A DNA stretch of 64,000 nucleotides from Streptomyces spinoverrucosus (GCF_006539505.1 NZ_BJND01000003.1:1-64000); one strand, 5' to 3'; positions 1 through 8,759 are shown, counted from the first letter of the stretch. Numbers and translations: made by a program. Notes: generated by a model not told the origin, from the sequence alone.

Positions 1-267
1 GGTGGCCTTCGTGATGCTGCCGGCCCAGCGCGAGGAGGACTCCTCGGTCAGGACACGCTTACGCTGCGCCCACTGCTCACCGTCGTGCTCCAGCCCGGCC
101 GCGCACCGCGCCTTCAGGTCACGCGAGGCGAGCGTGCCGAGCAGATCGCCGACCAGGCGAAGAACTTTCTCGTCCCCGGCGGTCAAGTGCTTGAGCCGGG
201 TACGGATCGCCACCCCCGAGGGGCCGGGCACCACGAGCGGCGCCGCCACCTCGCGCAGTCCACCCAT
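1..267 (-). CDS. TnpB-related (IS605 OrfB-like) protein, N-terminal fragment
   Basis: An open frame runs off the left edge from an ATG at 267 (in-frame GTG at 276 also possible). The 89 visible residues include VRTRLK-like, SRDLKARC-like and SSSRWAGSITKAT stretches, which I recognise from long Streptomyces proteins annotated as TnpB-related/IS200-IS605 accessory proteins. Those proteins derive from RNA-guided nucleases of IS605-type elements, and many are no longer mobile. The catalytic RuvC part and zinc finger would lie outside the window, so neither activity nor intactness can be judged. No transposon end is visible on this side. The assignment rests on remembered sequence resemblance only. 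Confidence 0.6.
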   Translation of the reverse strand, partial: MGGLREVAAPLVVPGPSGVAIRTRLKHLTAGDEKVLRLVGDLLGTLASRDLKARCAAGLEHDGEQWAQRKRVLTEESSSRWAGSITKAT

Positions 268-447
268 CCCATTCACCCCCGGTCCCGCATCGAGAAGCCC
301 GCCACCACACCCAACGACCACCACCGGCCAAGGTCACGCATTCGATGCAAGAACTCTCGTTCCCCACCGCGGGAGTGTGCCGGTCGCAGCCCGGACGCTC
401 ACTCATACGTGCCAGAACGCGCTCAAGTCCCGTCGATCGCTACCTGT

Positions 448-1236
448 TCACCACCCCTCGCGACAGGACGAGTGGACGACCGTGAAGTGCCGTTCGCGGC
501 CGGGGTTCTCGAGTTCGTCGAGCACGGCGACGGCCAGGTTCTCGACGCTGATCCACGACCGGCCGTCAGCGGTGGTGAGCAGGGTGTCGGTGCCGCGCCG
601 GTAGCGGCCGGTGCGTGCATCGGGTTCGAGCAGGGCCGGAGGGCTCAGGTACACCCAGTCCGCGCCGGTGTGGGCCCGGCAGGCCCGCAGCTGGGCGACC
701 CCGGCGACGGCGACGGGCCGGTACTCGGCGGGCACGTACATGGGGTTGTCGGCGACGAGCAGATCCCGGTCGCCGGGGCTGCGCAGGGCACCGGCGCCGC
801 CGACGACGAGGACGCGTATCCCGTGCCGGGCGGCGATGTCCAGCACGGTACGGGTCGCGCCGACCAGGAACTCCTGGTCGGCCGGAATGGTCCGGACGGT
901 CACCACGACGGCGTCCGGGACGGCACCGTGGGCCGCGGAGCCTGCCAGCGCCTCGCGCAGGGCGTGCGGGTCGTTCGCGTCGACCGCGACGGGCGTCACG
1001 TTCGGGTCGTCGCTCGCGGGCTTCCGGGACAGGGCGAGCACCCGGTGCCCGCGCGCACCGGCCTCGTCGATCACCCGGCTGCCCACCATGCCGGTGGCAC
1101 CGAGCACGGCGATTGTCCTGCGGGTCGTCGTCAAACCGGTGTCCATGAAACCTGTGCTCATCAAACCCGTCCTCATCGAACCTGTCGTCATCGAACCTGT
1201 CGTCACCGAACCTGTCGTCATCGAACCTGTGGTCAT
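448..1236 (-). CDS. NAD(P)-binding (atypical SDR / NmrA-like) protein
   Basis: This 262-residue protein has a Rossmann glycine motif (VLGATGMVGSRV) near residue 45 after an odd N-terminus, then VVTVRTIPADQEF and VLVVGGAGALRSPG segments typical of NAD(P)H-binding atypical SDRs. These proteins act as redox sensors or reductases; the substrate is unknown. The first 35 residues are seven copies of a pentapeptide (MTTGS-like) encoded by a 15-bp tandem repeat. A good Shine-Dalgarno (AGGAG, 8 nt spacing) supports the ATG at 1236. That ATG overlaps the stop of the upstream EamA gene as ATGA, so the two are probably co-translated. The pair is read divergently from a LysR regulator. Confidence 0.85.
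   Translation of the reverse strand: MTTGSMTTGSVTTGSMTTGSMRTGLMSTGFMDTGLTTTRRTIAVLGATGMVGSRVIDEAGARGHRVLALSRKPASDDPNVTPVAVDANDPHALREALAGSAAHGAVPDAVVVTVRTIPADQEFLVGATRTVLDIAARHGIRVLVVGGAGALRSPGDRDLLVADNPMYVPAEYRPVAVAGVAQLRACRAHTGADWVYLSPPALLEPDARTGRYRRGTDTLLTTADGRSWISVENLAVAVLDELENPGRERHFTVVHSSCREGW
1132..1236 (-). repeat. 15-bp tandem repeat at the start of a coding region
   Basis: Seven 15-bp units encode M/V-x-T-G-x pentapeptides (MTTGS, MTTGS, VTTGS, MTTGS, MRTGL, MSTGF, MDTGL). The first four are nearly identical in DNA and the last three have diverged. Every unit begins with ATG or GTG in frame, so gain or loss of units shifts the N-terminus without changing frame. Confidence 0.85.
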
Positions 1237-2195
1237 CGCGTCCGCTCCTGTTGGATGTGGTCTCCCACGGGCCCACGGCGCGCTATATGGCCGCGCAGGA
1301 TCGGGGCGTTGAACTGCGCGGCGAGCAACGCCGCCAGCGCCAGGACGAATCCGCAGGACTGCGGCAGGCTCAGCGACTCGCCCAGCCCGATGCCTACGAC
1401 CGTCGCGACCAGCGGGGACAGCAGGACCAGCGGTGCGGACGCGCCGACCGGCAGCCGCCCGATCCCGCGGAACCACAGCGTGTACGCGATCAGCCCGCCC
1501 ATGCTGCCGAGCCACAGGTAGCCGCCGACCGCCGCGGCGTCGATCCGCTGCGGTACCCCTTCGATCGCGAGGGCGAGCGGGAGCAACAGCAGGCCACCGG
1601 CCGTCAGTTGCCAGCCCGCCAAGGTCAGGGCACCCACCCCCGTGGGGCGCCCCCAGCGTTTGGTGAGGACGACTCCGCCCGCCATCGCGGCCGTACCGCC
1701 CAGGCCCGCGAGGACCCCGACGGCGTCCAGCCGCGCCTGCGGTCCGAGCACGACGAGTCCGACCCCGAGCACGCCGAGCACACCCCAGGTCCACCGCCAG
1801 GCCGTCGGCCGGTCGTGGAGCACCGCGATGGCCAGCCCGGCGACCAGCAGTGGCTGGGTGGCGCTGAGGGTGGCGGCGACTCCGCCGGGGAGGCGTTCGG
1901 CCGCCAGGAAAAGCAGGGGGAACAGCGCGCCGATGTTGAGCACGCCGAGGACGGCGGCCTTCCACCGCCAGTCCCCGCGCGGGAGCACGCGGGTGAGCGC
2001 CAGCCCGACCAGCCCGGCGGGCAGGGCGCGCATCAGACCGGCGAACAGCGGATGCCCGGGCGGGAGCAGTTCCGTGGTCACGGCGTACGTGGTGCCCCAA
2101 GCCGCCGGGGCGAGGGCGGTCAGCGCGACGGTCGCCACCTGCTGCGCGGACGCGGTCCGCGGCGAGGCCGGTGACCGCTCGGTCAGAGTCTCCAT
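1233..2195 (-). CDS. EamA/RhaT-family (DMT superfamily) exporter
   Basis: A 320-residue polytopic membrane protein with about ten hydrophobic segments arranged as two EamA repeats, as in the drug/metabolite transporter superfamily. Visible family motifs include LAPAAWGTTYAVTTELLPPG in the first helix pair and a second-half repeat around GGYLWLGSMGGLIAYTLWF. It would export a small metabolite across the cytoplasmic membrane; the substrate cannot be inferred. The ATG at 2195 leaves a 48-bp gap to the divergent LysR gene, which is the usual arrangement for a LysR-controlled exporter. Its stop overlaps the start of the downstream NAD(P)-binding gene (ATGA). Confidence 0.9.
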   Translation of the reverse strand: METLTERSPASPRTASAQQVATVALTALAPAAWGTTYAVTTELLPPGHPLFAGLMRALPAGLVGLALTRVLPRGDWRWKAAVLGVLNIGALFPLLFLAAERLPGGVAATLSATQPLLVAGLAIAVLHDRPTAWRWTWGVLGVLGVGLVVLGPQARLDAVGVLAGLGGTAAMAGGVVLTKRWGRPTGVGALTLAGWQLTAGGLLLLPLALAIEGVPQRIDAAAVGGYLWLGSMGGLIAYTLWFRGIGRLPVGASAPLVLLSPLVATVVGIGLGESLSLPQSCGFVLALAALLAAQFNAPILRGHIARRGPVGDHIQQERTR

Positions 2196-2241
2196 GCGAG
2201 GAAGTCTCGGCTTCCCGGGCCATGAGTCCAAAGCATACTTG

Positions 2242-2256
2242 TCATGGCAGCCATGA
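2242..2256. promoter_or_regulatory. Perfect 15-bp palindrome, probable LysR operator
   Basis: TCATGGC-A-GCCATGA is a perfect inverted repeat around one central base. It lies between the divergent EamA gene and the LysR gene and covers two of the candidate LysR start codons (2244 and 2253). Its position fits autoregulation and control of the exporter. If it is an operator, the true LysR start is more likely the GTG at 2274. Confidence 0.55.
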
Positions 2257-3188
2257 ATGATGACGATGGAAGGGTGGATCTGCAGCAGATGCGCTACGTC
2301 GTCGCCCTCGCCGAAACCCGCAACTTCACCCGCGCCGCCGAGCGCTGCTCGGTCGTGCAGTCCTCGCTCAGCCACCGGATCGCCGGTCTGGAACGCGAGC
2401 TGGGGGTGCGGCTCTTCGCCCGGTCCAGCCGTCGCGTCGAACTGACCAGTGCCGGAGCGGCGTTCGTCGCCGGGGCCCGCGAGTGCCTGGCCGCCGCCGA
2501 CCGCGCGGCCGCCGACGCCGCCGCGGCGACCGGCGTGGTACGCGGGCGGCTCGCCGTCGGTGTGATCGTGACCGCGGCCGCCGTCGACGTGCCCGAGCTG
2601 CTCCAGCGGTACCGCGCCCAGCACCCGCAGGTGAGCGTGGCCCTGCGTTCTGGACGCAGCGACGACCTGGTCATGGCGATCCGCGAGGGTGACCTGGACA
2701 TCGCCTTCCTCGGCCTGCCGGAGGGCGAGCAGCCGTCCGGGGTGGAGAGCGTCGTCCTCGATCACGACCGGCATGTGCTGGTGGTGCCGGCCGGGCACCG
2801 GCTCGCGGGCGCGGCCCGGGTCACGCTGGAGGAGATCGCCGGGGAGACCTTCGTGGACTTCGCGGCCGGAACACCCGCGCGGGCCCAGTCCGACCAGGCG
2901 TTCACCGCGGCCGGTCTGGTCCGCGACGTCGCGTACGAGGGGGCCGTCGTGGAGCTGATGACCCGGCTGATCGCGCGGGGGCTGGGCATCGCGCTGATGC
3001 CGTCGGCGTACATCCGCCCGCTGGCCGCCGACTCTCCGGAACTGGCCCTGGTCCCAGTGGTCGACGGCCCGCGCCGGGTCGAGTATCTGGCGTGGAGCCG
3101 TTTCAATCCCAGCCCCGCGACCCGAGCCATGCTCGACGTCCTCGGCGTCAGAACACCGGCACAGCACGGGCGCCCGACGACCGGATGA
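2244..3188 (+). CDS. LysR-family transcriptional regulator
   Basis: A classic LTTR of about 310 residues. The N-terminal winged HTH reads MRYVVALAETRNFTRAAERC followed by QSSLSHRIAGLERELGVRLF, and a substrate-binding domain with a periplasmic-binding fold follows (GVIVTAAAVDVPELLQRY onward). Related proteins usually start just before the DLQQMRYV segment, here a GTG at 2274, although ATGs at 2244 and 2253 are open; none has a convincing ribosome-binding site. The divergent EamA/NAD(P)-binding pair is the likely target through the 15-bp palindrome in the gap. The inducer is unknown. Confidence 0.9.
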   Translation: MAAMNDDDGRVDLQQMRYVVALAETRNFTRAAERCSVVQSSLSHRIAGLERELGVRLFARSSRRVELTSAGAAFVAGARECLAAADRAAADAAAATGVVRGRLAVGVIVTAAAVDVPELLQRYRAQHPQVSVALRSGRSDDLVMAIREGDLDIAFLGLPEGEQPSGVESVVLDHDRHVLVVPAGHRLAGAARVTLEEIAGETFVDFAAGTPARAQSDQAFTAAGLVRDVAYEGAVVELMTRLIARGLGIALMPSAYIRPLAADSPELALVPVVDGPRRVEYLAWSRFNPSPATRAMLDVLGVRTPAQHGRPTTG

Positions 3189-3202
3189 TTCAACGCCCCT
3201 GC

Positions 3203-3630
3203 CTAGTCGACGGGTGCGAGGAACTCCTTCCGGGACAGTGGCCGGTCGACGATGCGGGTGTCGCCCAGCCAGCCGTAGAAACCCTGGCCGAAACGCTCGT
3301 CGAACGGTGTGGCGCCGAGGATGAAGGGCTTGGCGAGGGTGGCGATGCCGGTCGACGGCTGGGAGGGGTTGCGGGATCTTCGAGCCATCCACGTACATCA
3401 CCGTGCGGCGGCCGTCGTTGACGACGGCGATGTGCATCCAGCGGCCGACGGGGACGGCGTGGCTCCACGAGGTCGGGTCGGCGTCCTGGCGGTGGGGATA
3501 GACGACGAATTGGAGGAAGCGCTCCGGGGACACGTTGAGGCCGCAGGTCGGCTCCAGCGGGGACCAACCTGTGGTCTTGCCCGCGTCGCCGCTGCGGCGG
3601 CCCTGCCTCGAGAGATCGGGATCCCGGCCA
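3203..3630 (-). pseudogene. LamG-domain protein remnant, frameshifted
   Basis: Two reading frames on the minus strand together spell the end of a LamG (concanavalin-like) domain. One frame carries ERFLQFVVYP, SWSHAVPVGRWMHIAVVND and RRTVMYVDGSKI; the continuation NPSQPSTGIATLAKPFILGAT, FDERFGQGFYGWLGD and RIVDRPLSRKEFL is in another frame after about position 3385. The domain normally forms the C-terminus of secreted metallophosphoesterases. No start, signal peptide or catalytic domain remains upstream. I read it as a truncated, frameshifted relic. The left boundary is the stop at 3203; the right boundary is approximate. Confidence 0.75.
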
Positions 3631-3705
3631 GGCCCTGGGCAACATCCCACCCTGCTCCCGTCTCTCGGACACACGAGATCTGACCATCCACGCATAATGC
3701 GGGGC

Positions 3706-4158
3706 ATGGACCTACGCTCGGAGTTGCGTCCGCCGCCCGTGGACCAAGAGCAACTTGATGAGATCTGCAGTGAGATCGAGCGGATCTCAGACCTGATTGC
3801 TCGCGGGGGCCCCGCGGACGACGCCGTCGCCGCCTTCAACCAGAAGACCGGGCACGAATACACGATCCTCGACTTCGCCGAGTACTACGGATGGCGCAGC
3901 CTGGAGGACTTCACCCGGGAAGCCGCCCGGCCGGCATGGCCCAAGGTGCCCGACATCACGCGCGACGAACTCGTCGAAATTGTCCGTAGAATCCTGGCCA
4001 ACGACCCCGAGGCCCGCTTCTACCTGCGGCTTTTTGAAGTCAACGTGCCCCATCCGCGGGCAGCTGACCTGATCTTCCACCCTCCGGCCGAGTTGCAGGA
4101 CGCTCCCGCCGAGACGGTCACCGATGCGGCGCTGAGCTACCGCGCGATCTCGTTGTGA
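3706..4158 (+). CDS. Conserved hypothetical protein
   Basis: A soluble, acidic 150-residue protein with no signal peptide, membrane segment or motif I recognise. The middle (AFNQKTGHEYTILDFAEYYG, then RSLEDFTREAARP) looks alpha-helical and is followed by a compact C-terminal half. Codon usage is normal for Streptomyces. The start is uncertain. ATG 3706 lies 7 nt after a -10-like CATAAT with no Shine-Dalgarno, suggesting a leaderless transcript, and an alternative ATG is at 3697. It stands alone between the LamG relic and the convergent sugar-locus oxidoreductase. Small orphans of this size are sometimes immunity proteins, but nothing here proves that. Confidence 0.7.
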   Translation: MDLRSELRPPPVDQEQLDEICSEIERISDLIARGGPADDAVAAFNQKTGHEYTILDFAEYYGWRSLEDFTREAARPAWPKVPDITRDELVEIVRRILANDPEARFYLRLFEVNVPHPRAADLIFHPPAELQDAPAETVTDAALSYRAISL

Positions 4159-4255
4159 CGCTTCGCTCAGCCCCGGAAGATTGTCACACCAGCACTTGAG
4201 CTGCGACTTCAAGTTGGCGGAGGCTCACCGCACCGCACCACCCCACCACTCCCCG

Positions 4256-5563
4256 TCAGACCTCCAACAGCTCCCCCACCCCAACCACCCACCCCGCCCC
4301 CAACGACTCATTCGCCGCCAGCCCCGTCACCAACGACCGCGCCCCCGCCGTCGCGTCAGCCGCCCGCCCCAGCGGGTCGGCACCCCCCGCCCCGAACAGA
4401 TCGCCCAGCATCCGGACATCCCCTCCCCCATGCCCGCCCTCCCCCACCGGCACCTCGATCTCCCGCGGCCGTTCCCAGAACCGCCGCAGCAGCAACTCGG
4501 TGCGCCCGGCGTCCTCGTCGGTCTCGGCGCCGTGCAGGGCCGTCTGGATGCCGGGGCGGGACCAGGTCGTCTCCTCGACGAGGAGTTCGAGGCGGCCCTC
4601 GCTGCCGTTGAAGGCGATCCGGTAGCCCTCCCACGGCGCGTAGGCGGTGAGGTGATACGTCAGGGTCGCGCCGGAGTCGTAGCGGACGAGGACCGCCATG
4701 TCGTCCTCGATGGTCACGCCCGGCGCGAAGACGTTCTGGTCGCGGTGGTAGCCGTCCTCCGACTCGGCGTCCAGGTAGAGGGACTTGAGCAGCGGCTCGT
4801 CGGCGAGGCGCAGGGCGAAGGGGTCACCCTCGGCCGCCGGGGAGCCGTGGGCGCGGGTGTAGTCGCGGGCGAGGCCGCGGCGCCGGCCGGCTTCATCGCC
4901 GTAGAAGAAGAGCCCGCCCTGGGCGAAGACCGTGTCGGGGCTTGCGTCGAGCCACCAGTTGACGAGGTCGAAGTGGTGGGTGGACTTGTGGACGAGGAGG
5001 CCGCCGGAGTTGGCCTTGTCGCGGTGCCAGCGGCGGAAGTAGTCGGCGCCGTGCCGCAGGTCGAGGAGCCACTCGAAGTGCACGGAGCCGACCTCGCCTA
5101 TCTCGCCGCGCGCGAGGAGTTGCCGTACGGCCGAATGCACGGGGTTGTAGCGGTAGTTGAAGGCCACCCGCACCGAGCGGCCGGTGCGCCGCCGGGCGTC
5201 CAGGATGCGGCGGGCGCGGTCGGCGTCCGTCGTCATCGGTTTCTCGGTCACGACGTCGCAGCCCGCCTCCAGAGCGCGCACGATGTACTCGTCGTGTGTG
5301 CGGTCCACCGTGCACACCACCACGAGGTCGACCCGCTCGCGGCGCAGCATCTCGTCGAAGTCCTCGGCCCGGTACGCCGGGACCGGCCCGGCGGGCGCGA
5401 TCCATTCGTTGTGCACGGCCATGCGGTGCGCGTTGACGTCGCAGAACGCCACGAGTTCGGCCCGGTCGGCGTGCGGGCCGGTGAGGGCCTGGGTGTAGAG
5501 CCGGGCGCGGGCGCCGAGGCCCACCACGGCACAGCGGCGTCGGGGCGCGGAGTCCAAGGTCAT
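4256..5563 (-). CDS. Gfo/Idh/MocA-family sugar oxidoreductase
   Basis: A 435-residue NAD(P)-dependent dehydrogenase. The Rossmann motif VVGLGARARLY is near the N-terminus, VVTEKPM carries the family's catalytic EKP lysine, and HKSTHHFDLVNWWL supplies the usual histidine/aspartate region. The C-terminal alpha/beta substrate domain is slightly longer than in small family members. Such enzymes oxidise or epimerise sugars or their derivatives. It is transcribed divergently from the ABC uptake operon starting at 5678, across a gap holding a LacI-type palindrome, so it probably processes the sugar imported by that system. An AAGG Shine-Dalgarno precedes ATG 5563 by 7 nt. Confidence 0.9.
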   Translation of the reverse strand: MTLDSAPRRRCAVVGLGARARLYTQALTGPHADRAELVAFCDVNAHRMAVHNEWIAPAGPVPAYRAEDFDEMLRRERVDLVVVCTVDRTHDEYIVRALEAGCDVVTEKPMTTDADRARRILDARRRTGRSVRVAFNYRYNPVHSAVRQLLARGEIGEVGSVHFEWLLDLRHGADYFRRWHRDKANSGGLLVHKSTHHFDLVNWWLDASPDTVFAQGGLFFYGDEAGRRRGLARDYTRAHGSPAAEGDPFALRLADEPLLKSLYLDAESEDGYHRDQNVFAPGVTIEDDMAVLVRYDSGATLTYHLTAYAPWEGYRIAFNGSEGRLELLVEETTWSRPGIQTALHGAETDEDAGRTELLLRRFWERPREIEVPVGEGGHGGGDVRMLGDLFGAGGADPLGRAADATAGARSLVTGLAANESLGAGWVVGVGELLEV

Positions 5564-5640
5564 GCGGAGCCTTTCGTTCCGATAATGCGGTGCACGGGTC
5601 TTGTCGTGACATCCGGACGTCCCTAGGGTCCCAGAAGGGC

Positions 5641-5652
5641 GCAAGCGCTTTC
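5641..5652. promoter_or_regulatory. LacI-family-type operator
   Basis: GCAAGCGCTTTC contains the 8-bp palindrome AAGCGCTT, the core recognised by many LacI-family sugar repressors and typical of operators upstream of Streptomyces sugar ABC operons. It sits about 25 bp upstream of the binding-protein start and within the gap shared with the Gfo/Idh gene, so one repressor could control both. No LacI gene is present within the window. Confidence 0.6.
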
Positions 5653-5677
5653 TAGAGTCTGGAGAGGGGTGACCCGC

Positions 5678-6964
5678 ATGCCCGGAAACAGGACGAGGAG
5701 GTCCTGTGTCACGGCGGTCGTGCTCGCACTGTGCGCGGTGCTGTCCGGCTGCTCGGGTGGGACCGAGTCGGGCGGCAGCGGCGGCAAGGTTGTGCTGCGC
5801 TACACCTGGTGGGGCAATCCGGACCGGGCGGCCAGGACCGAGGAGGCGATCGGGCTCTTCGAGAAGAAGTACCCGGGCATCGAGGTGCAGTCGTCGTTCT
5901 CCGGCTACGACACCTACAAGCAGAAGCTGGCCACGCAGGCCGCCGGCGGCGACGCCCCCGATGTGATGCAGCTCGACTACCGCATGATCGACCAGTACGC
6001 GTCCGGCGGTGTGCTCTACGACCTCGGCCGGCAGAAGTCCGTGCTGCGGACGGATCAGATCGACGCGGGCCTGCTCGCCACCGGCGCGCTGGACGGCAGG
6101 CAGTACGCCGTCCCGCAGGGGCGTGGCACGGAGACGGTGGTGTACGACGCGGAGCAGTGGAAGGCCACCGGCGTTCCCCTGCCGAGCGGGGCGTGGACGT
6201 GGAGCGAGTGGGCCGACGCCATGCGGGCCCTGGCCGAGAAGACCGGCGCGCCGGCGGCCACCGACCCCGGTCAGAGCGAGGACGCCTTCGAGGTGTGGCT
6301 GCGCGGCCAGGGCAAGGACCTCTACACCAAGGACGGCGAACTCGGTTTCAGCGCCGATGACCTGACGCGCTGGTGGACCTTCACCGACCGGCTCCGCCGG
6401 GACGGCGTGGTCTCCCCCGCCGAGCAGACCACCCAGCTCGACGGCACCGTGGAGAACACCCCGCTGGGCCGCGGCAAGGCGATCGTGGACATCAACTGGG
6501 ACGCGCCCGCGAGTGGTTTCGTCTCCCTGGTCGGCGAGGGGGTGACGCTCGCGCCGATGCCGTCCGGCGAGGACGGAACGCCCGGGCAGTACTTCAAGCC
6601 GTCGATGTTCATGGGCATCGCCGCCAACACCGGGCATCCCGAGGAGGCCGCCCGGCTGATCGACTTCATGCTCAACGACCCCGGCGCCGCACGCGTCCTC
6701 GGTGCGACACGCAGCATGCCGGTCAACGAGACCCTGCGCGAGGAGATCGCCCCCGATCTCAAGGACTTCGACAAGGTCATCAACGACTACCACGCCACCG
6801 TCGAGGGCAAGCTCAACGATCCGCCGCAGGCGCCGCCCTCCGGGGACAGCGCCCTGCAGACGACCTTCCAGCGGGACTACGACCAGGTGTCGTACGAGCG
6901 GATGTCGCCCCGCGAGGCGGCCGAGAACTACATCACCGAGGCGAAGGCGGAGCTGAGGTCATGA
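5678..6964 (+). CDS. Sugar ABC transporter substrate-binding lipoprotein
   Basis: A family-1 type extracellular solute-binding protein of 428 residues. The N-terminus has arginines, a hydrophobic stretch (VTAVVLALCAVLSGC) and a lipobox ending in cysteine at about residue 25, so it should be a membrane-anchored lipoprotein. The mature part begins RYTWWGNPDRAARTEEAI and continues with family patterns such as GYDTYKQKLATQAAGGDAPD. I chose ATG 5678 because GGAGAGGGG lies about 8-10 nt upstream; the in-frame GTG at 5669 would be too close to it. It heads a five-gene translationally coupled operon with two permeases, a YesL-like protein and a secreted enzyme. Confidence 0.92.
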   Translation: MPGNRTRRSCVTAVVLALCAVLSGCSGGTESGGSGGKVVLRYTWWGNPDRAARTEEAIGLFEKKYPGIEVQSSFSGYDTYKQKLATQAAGGDAPDVMQLDYRMIDQYASGGVLYDLGRQKSVLRTDQIDAGLLATGALDGRQYAVPQGRGTETVVYDAEQWKATGVPLPSGAWTWSEWADAMRALAEKTGAPAATDPGQSEDAFEVWLRGQGKDLYTKDGELGFSADDLTRWWTFTDRLRRDGVVSPAEQTTQLDGTVENTPLGRGKAIVDINWDAPASGFVSLVGEGVTLAPMPSGEDGTPGQYFKPSMFMGIAANTGHPEEAARLIDFMLNDPGAARVLGATRSMPVNETLREEIAPDLKDFDKVINDYHATVEGKLNDPPQAPPSGDSALQTTFQRDYDQVSYERMSPREAAENYITEAKAELRS

Positions 6965-7899
6965 CCACCACGGAAGTGCCGACGGCCGCACCCCCGAAGC
7001 GTGTTGCCGTGCCGGGCAGGCCCGCACGCCGTCGGCGCGAGGGCGCCGCCTGGGTGTTCCTGTCCCCCTGGGTGCTCGGCGCGTGCGTGCTGACGCTGTT
7101 GCCGATGGCCGTCTCGCTGTATCTGTCGTTCACCGACTACGACCTGTTCAACCCGCCGAGCTGGGTGGGCCTGCGCAACTACACGCAGATGTTCACCGAG
7201 GACCCCCGCTACTGGCGCTCGGTGGTCGCGACGCTGACGTATGTCGTCATCGCCGTACCGCTGCAACTCGCGCTCGCCCTGGCCGTGGCGCTCGCGCTGA
7301 AGTCGATGCGCCGGGGCCGGGCCTTCTACCGCTCGGCGTTCTACGCACCCTCACTGCTCGGCGCCTCGATGTCGATCGCGCTGGTCTGGCGGGCGATCTT
7401 CAACGACGGCGGCACCGTGGACAACCTGTTCGGCACCGGCGGCTGGGTCAACAAGCCGGGCTGGGCACTGTTCGCGGTCGCGCTGCTGACGGTGTGGCAG
7501 TTCGGTGCGCCGATGGTCATCTTCCTCGCCGGACTGCTGCAGATTCCGGGCGAGTTGTACGAGGCTGCCGCCGTCGACGGGGCGAGCCGCTGGCGCCAGT
7601 TCGCGCACATCACGATCCCCATGCTGTCGCCGGTGCTGTTCTTCAACCTCGTCCTGCAGACCATCCAGGCCTTCCAGGTCTTCACCCCGGCCTTCGCGGT
7701 CAGCGCGGGCAAGGGCGGACCGGCCGACTCGACCCTCTTCTACACGCTCTATCTCTACGACCGCGGCTTCGTCGCCTCCCACATGGGCTACGCCTCCGCC
7801 ATGGCCTGGGTGCTGCTGATCGTCATCGGCGCGGTGACCGCCGTGCTGTTCCGCACCTCGCGCTCCTGGGTCTTCTACGCCTCCGAGGGGGACCGATGA
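6961..7899 (+). CDS. Sugar ABC transporter permease (MalF-type)
   Basis: A 312-residue inner-membrane permease with six predicted helices. The cytoplasmic EAA loop is EAAAVDGASRWRQFAHITIP, the site that contacts the ATPase. The start codon overlaps the stop of the binding-protein gene (ATGA). It pairs with the permease at 7896 to form the translocation channel. No ATP-binding subunit is encoded nearby; in Streptomyces such systems commonly share the multi-sugar ATPase MsiK encoded elsewhere, and I infer that here. Confidence 0.93.
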   Translation: MTTTEVPTAAPPKRVAVPGRPARRRREGAAWVFLSPWVLGACVLTLLPMAVSLYLSFTDYDLFNPPSWVGLRNYTQMFTEDPRYWRSVVATLTYVVIAVPLQLALALAVALALKSMRRGRAFYRSAFYAPSLLGASMSIALVWRAIFNDGGTVDNLFGTGGWVNKPGWALFAVALLTVWQFGAPMVIFLAGLLQIPGELYEAAAVDGASRWRQFAHITIPMLSPVLFFNLVLQTIQAFQVFTPAFAVSAGKGGPADSTLFYTLYLYDRGFVASHMGYASAMAWVLLIVIGAVTAVLFRTSRSWVFYASEGDR

Positions 7900-8759
7900 C
7901 TACGGCAACTCCCGCTGTCCGCACGTCTTTTCCGTGGCGGCGCATCGCTCTGCACGTAGGCTGTCTGGCCGCCCTGCTGGTGATGCTGTACCCGCTGGCC
8001 TGGCTGCTGGCGACCTCGCTCAAGCCCGCCGACGAAGTGATCGCCAGCCTCAACCTGCTGCCGAGCCGCCTGGATTGGTCCAACTACTCCACCGCTCTGG
8101 ACGGCGTCAACGACGTCTCCGTGGCCCAGCTGCTCGGCAACTCGCTCTTGATCGCGGGCGGCGCGGTCGTCGGCAACGTGCTGTCCTGCTCGCTGGCCGC
8201 GTACGCCTTCGCGCGGCTGCGGTTCCGTTTCCGGGGCCCGCTGTTCGCGTTCATGATCGCCACGATCATGCTGCCGCACCACGCGGTGCTGATCCCGCAG
8301 TACATCATCTTCAACCAGCTCGGCATGGTGAACACCTACTGGCCGCTGATCCTGCCCAAGTTCCTGGCGACGGAGGCGTTCTTCGTCTTCCTGATCGTGC
8401 AGTTCATGCGCGGCCTGCCGCGGGAGCTGGAGGAGGCGGCGCGGATCGACGGCTGCGGCCCGTTCCGCAGCTTCTTCCTGGTCATCCTGCCACTCACCCG
8501 GCCCGCGCTGATCACCACGGCGATCTTCACCTTCATCTGGACCTGGAACGACTTCTTCACCCAGCTGATCTATCTCTTCTCGCCGGAGAAGTTCACGCTG
8601 ACGCTGGCCCTGCGGGCGTTCGTGGACGCCTCCAGCCAGTCGTCGTTCGGTCCGATGTTCGCGATGTCGGTGATCGCGCTGCTGCCGATCGTGCTGTTCT
8701 TCCTCGCCTTCCAGCGGTTCCTGGTGGAGGGCATGGCCAGTTCGGGGGTCAAGGGGTGA
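7896..8759 (+). CDS. Sugar ABC transporter permease (MalG-type)
   Basis: A 287-residue permease with six helices and the EAA motif EEAARIDGCGPFRSFFLVIL. The N-terminal helix reads HVGCLAALLVMLYPLAWLLA and is followed by the SLKP(A)DE element common in MalG/CUT1 partners. It overlaps the first permease by ATGA at 7896. Together they form the heterodimeric channel for an oligosaccharide or its breakdown product. The stop overlaps the GTG start of the following YesL-like gene. Confidence 0.93.
   Translation: MTTATPAVRTSFPWRRIALHVGCLAALLVMLYPLAWLLATSLKPADEVIASLNLLPSRLDWSNYSTALDGVNDVSVAQLLGNSLLIAGGAVVGNVLSCSLAAYAFARLRFRFRGPLFAFMIATIMLPHHAVLIPQYIIFNQLGMVNTYWPLILPKFLATEAFFVFLIVQFMRGLPRELEEAARIDGCGPFRSFFLVILPLTRPALITTAIFTFIWTWNDFFTQLIYLFSPEKFTLTLALRAFVDASSQSSFGPMFAMSVIALLPIVLFFLAFQRFLVEGMASSGVKG

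Noticed and set aside
85..1521. Long plus-strand open frame
   Set aside because: It is a GC-rich shadow of the minus-strand NAD(P)-binding gene and the EamA gene; it has no family features and its codon third-position bias is wrong.
1233..3863. Single 876-residue minus-strand protein
   Set aside because: Only its last 320 residues are a real EamA protein; the rest is antisense to LysR or belongs to the LamG relic.
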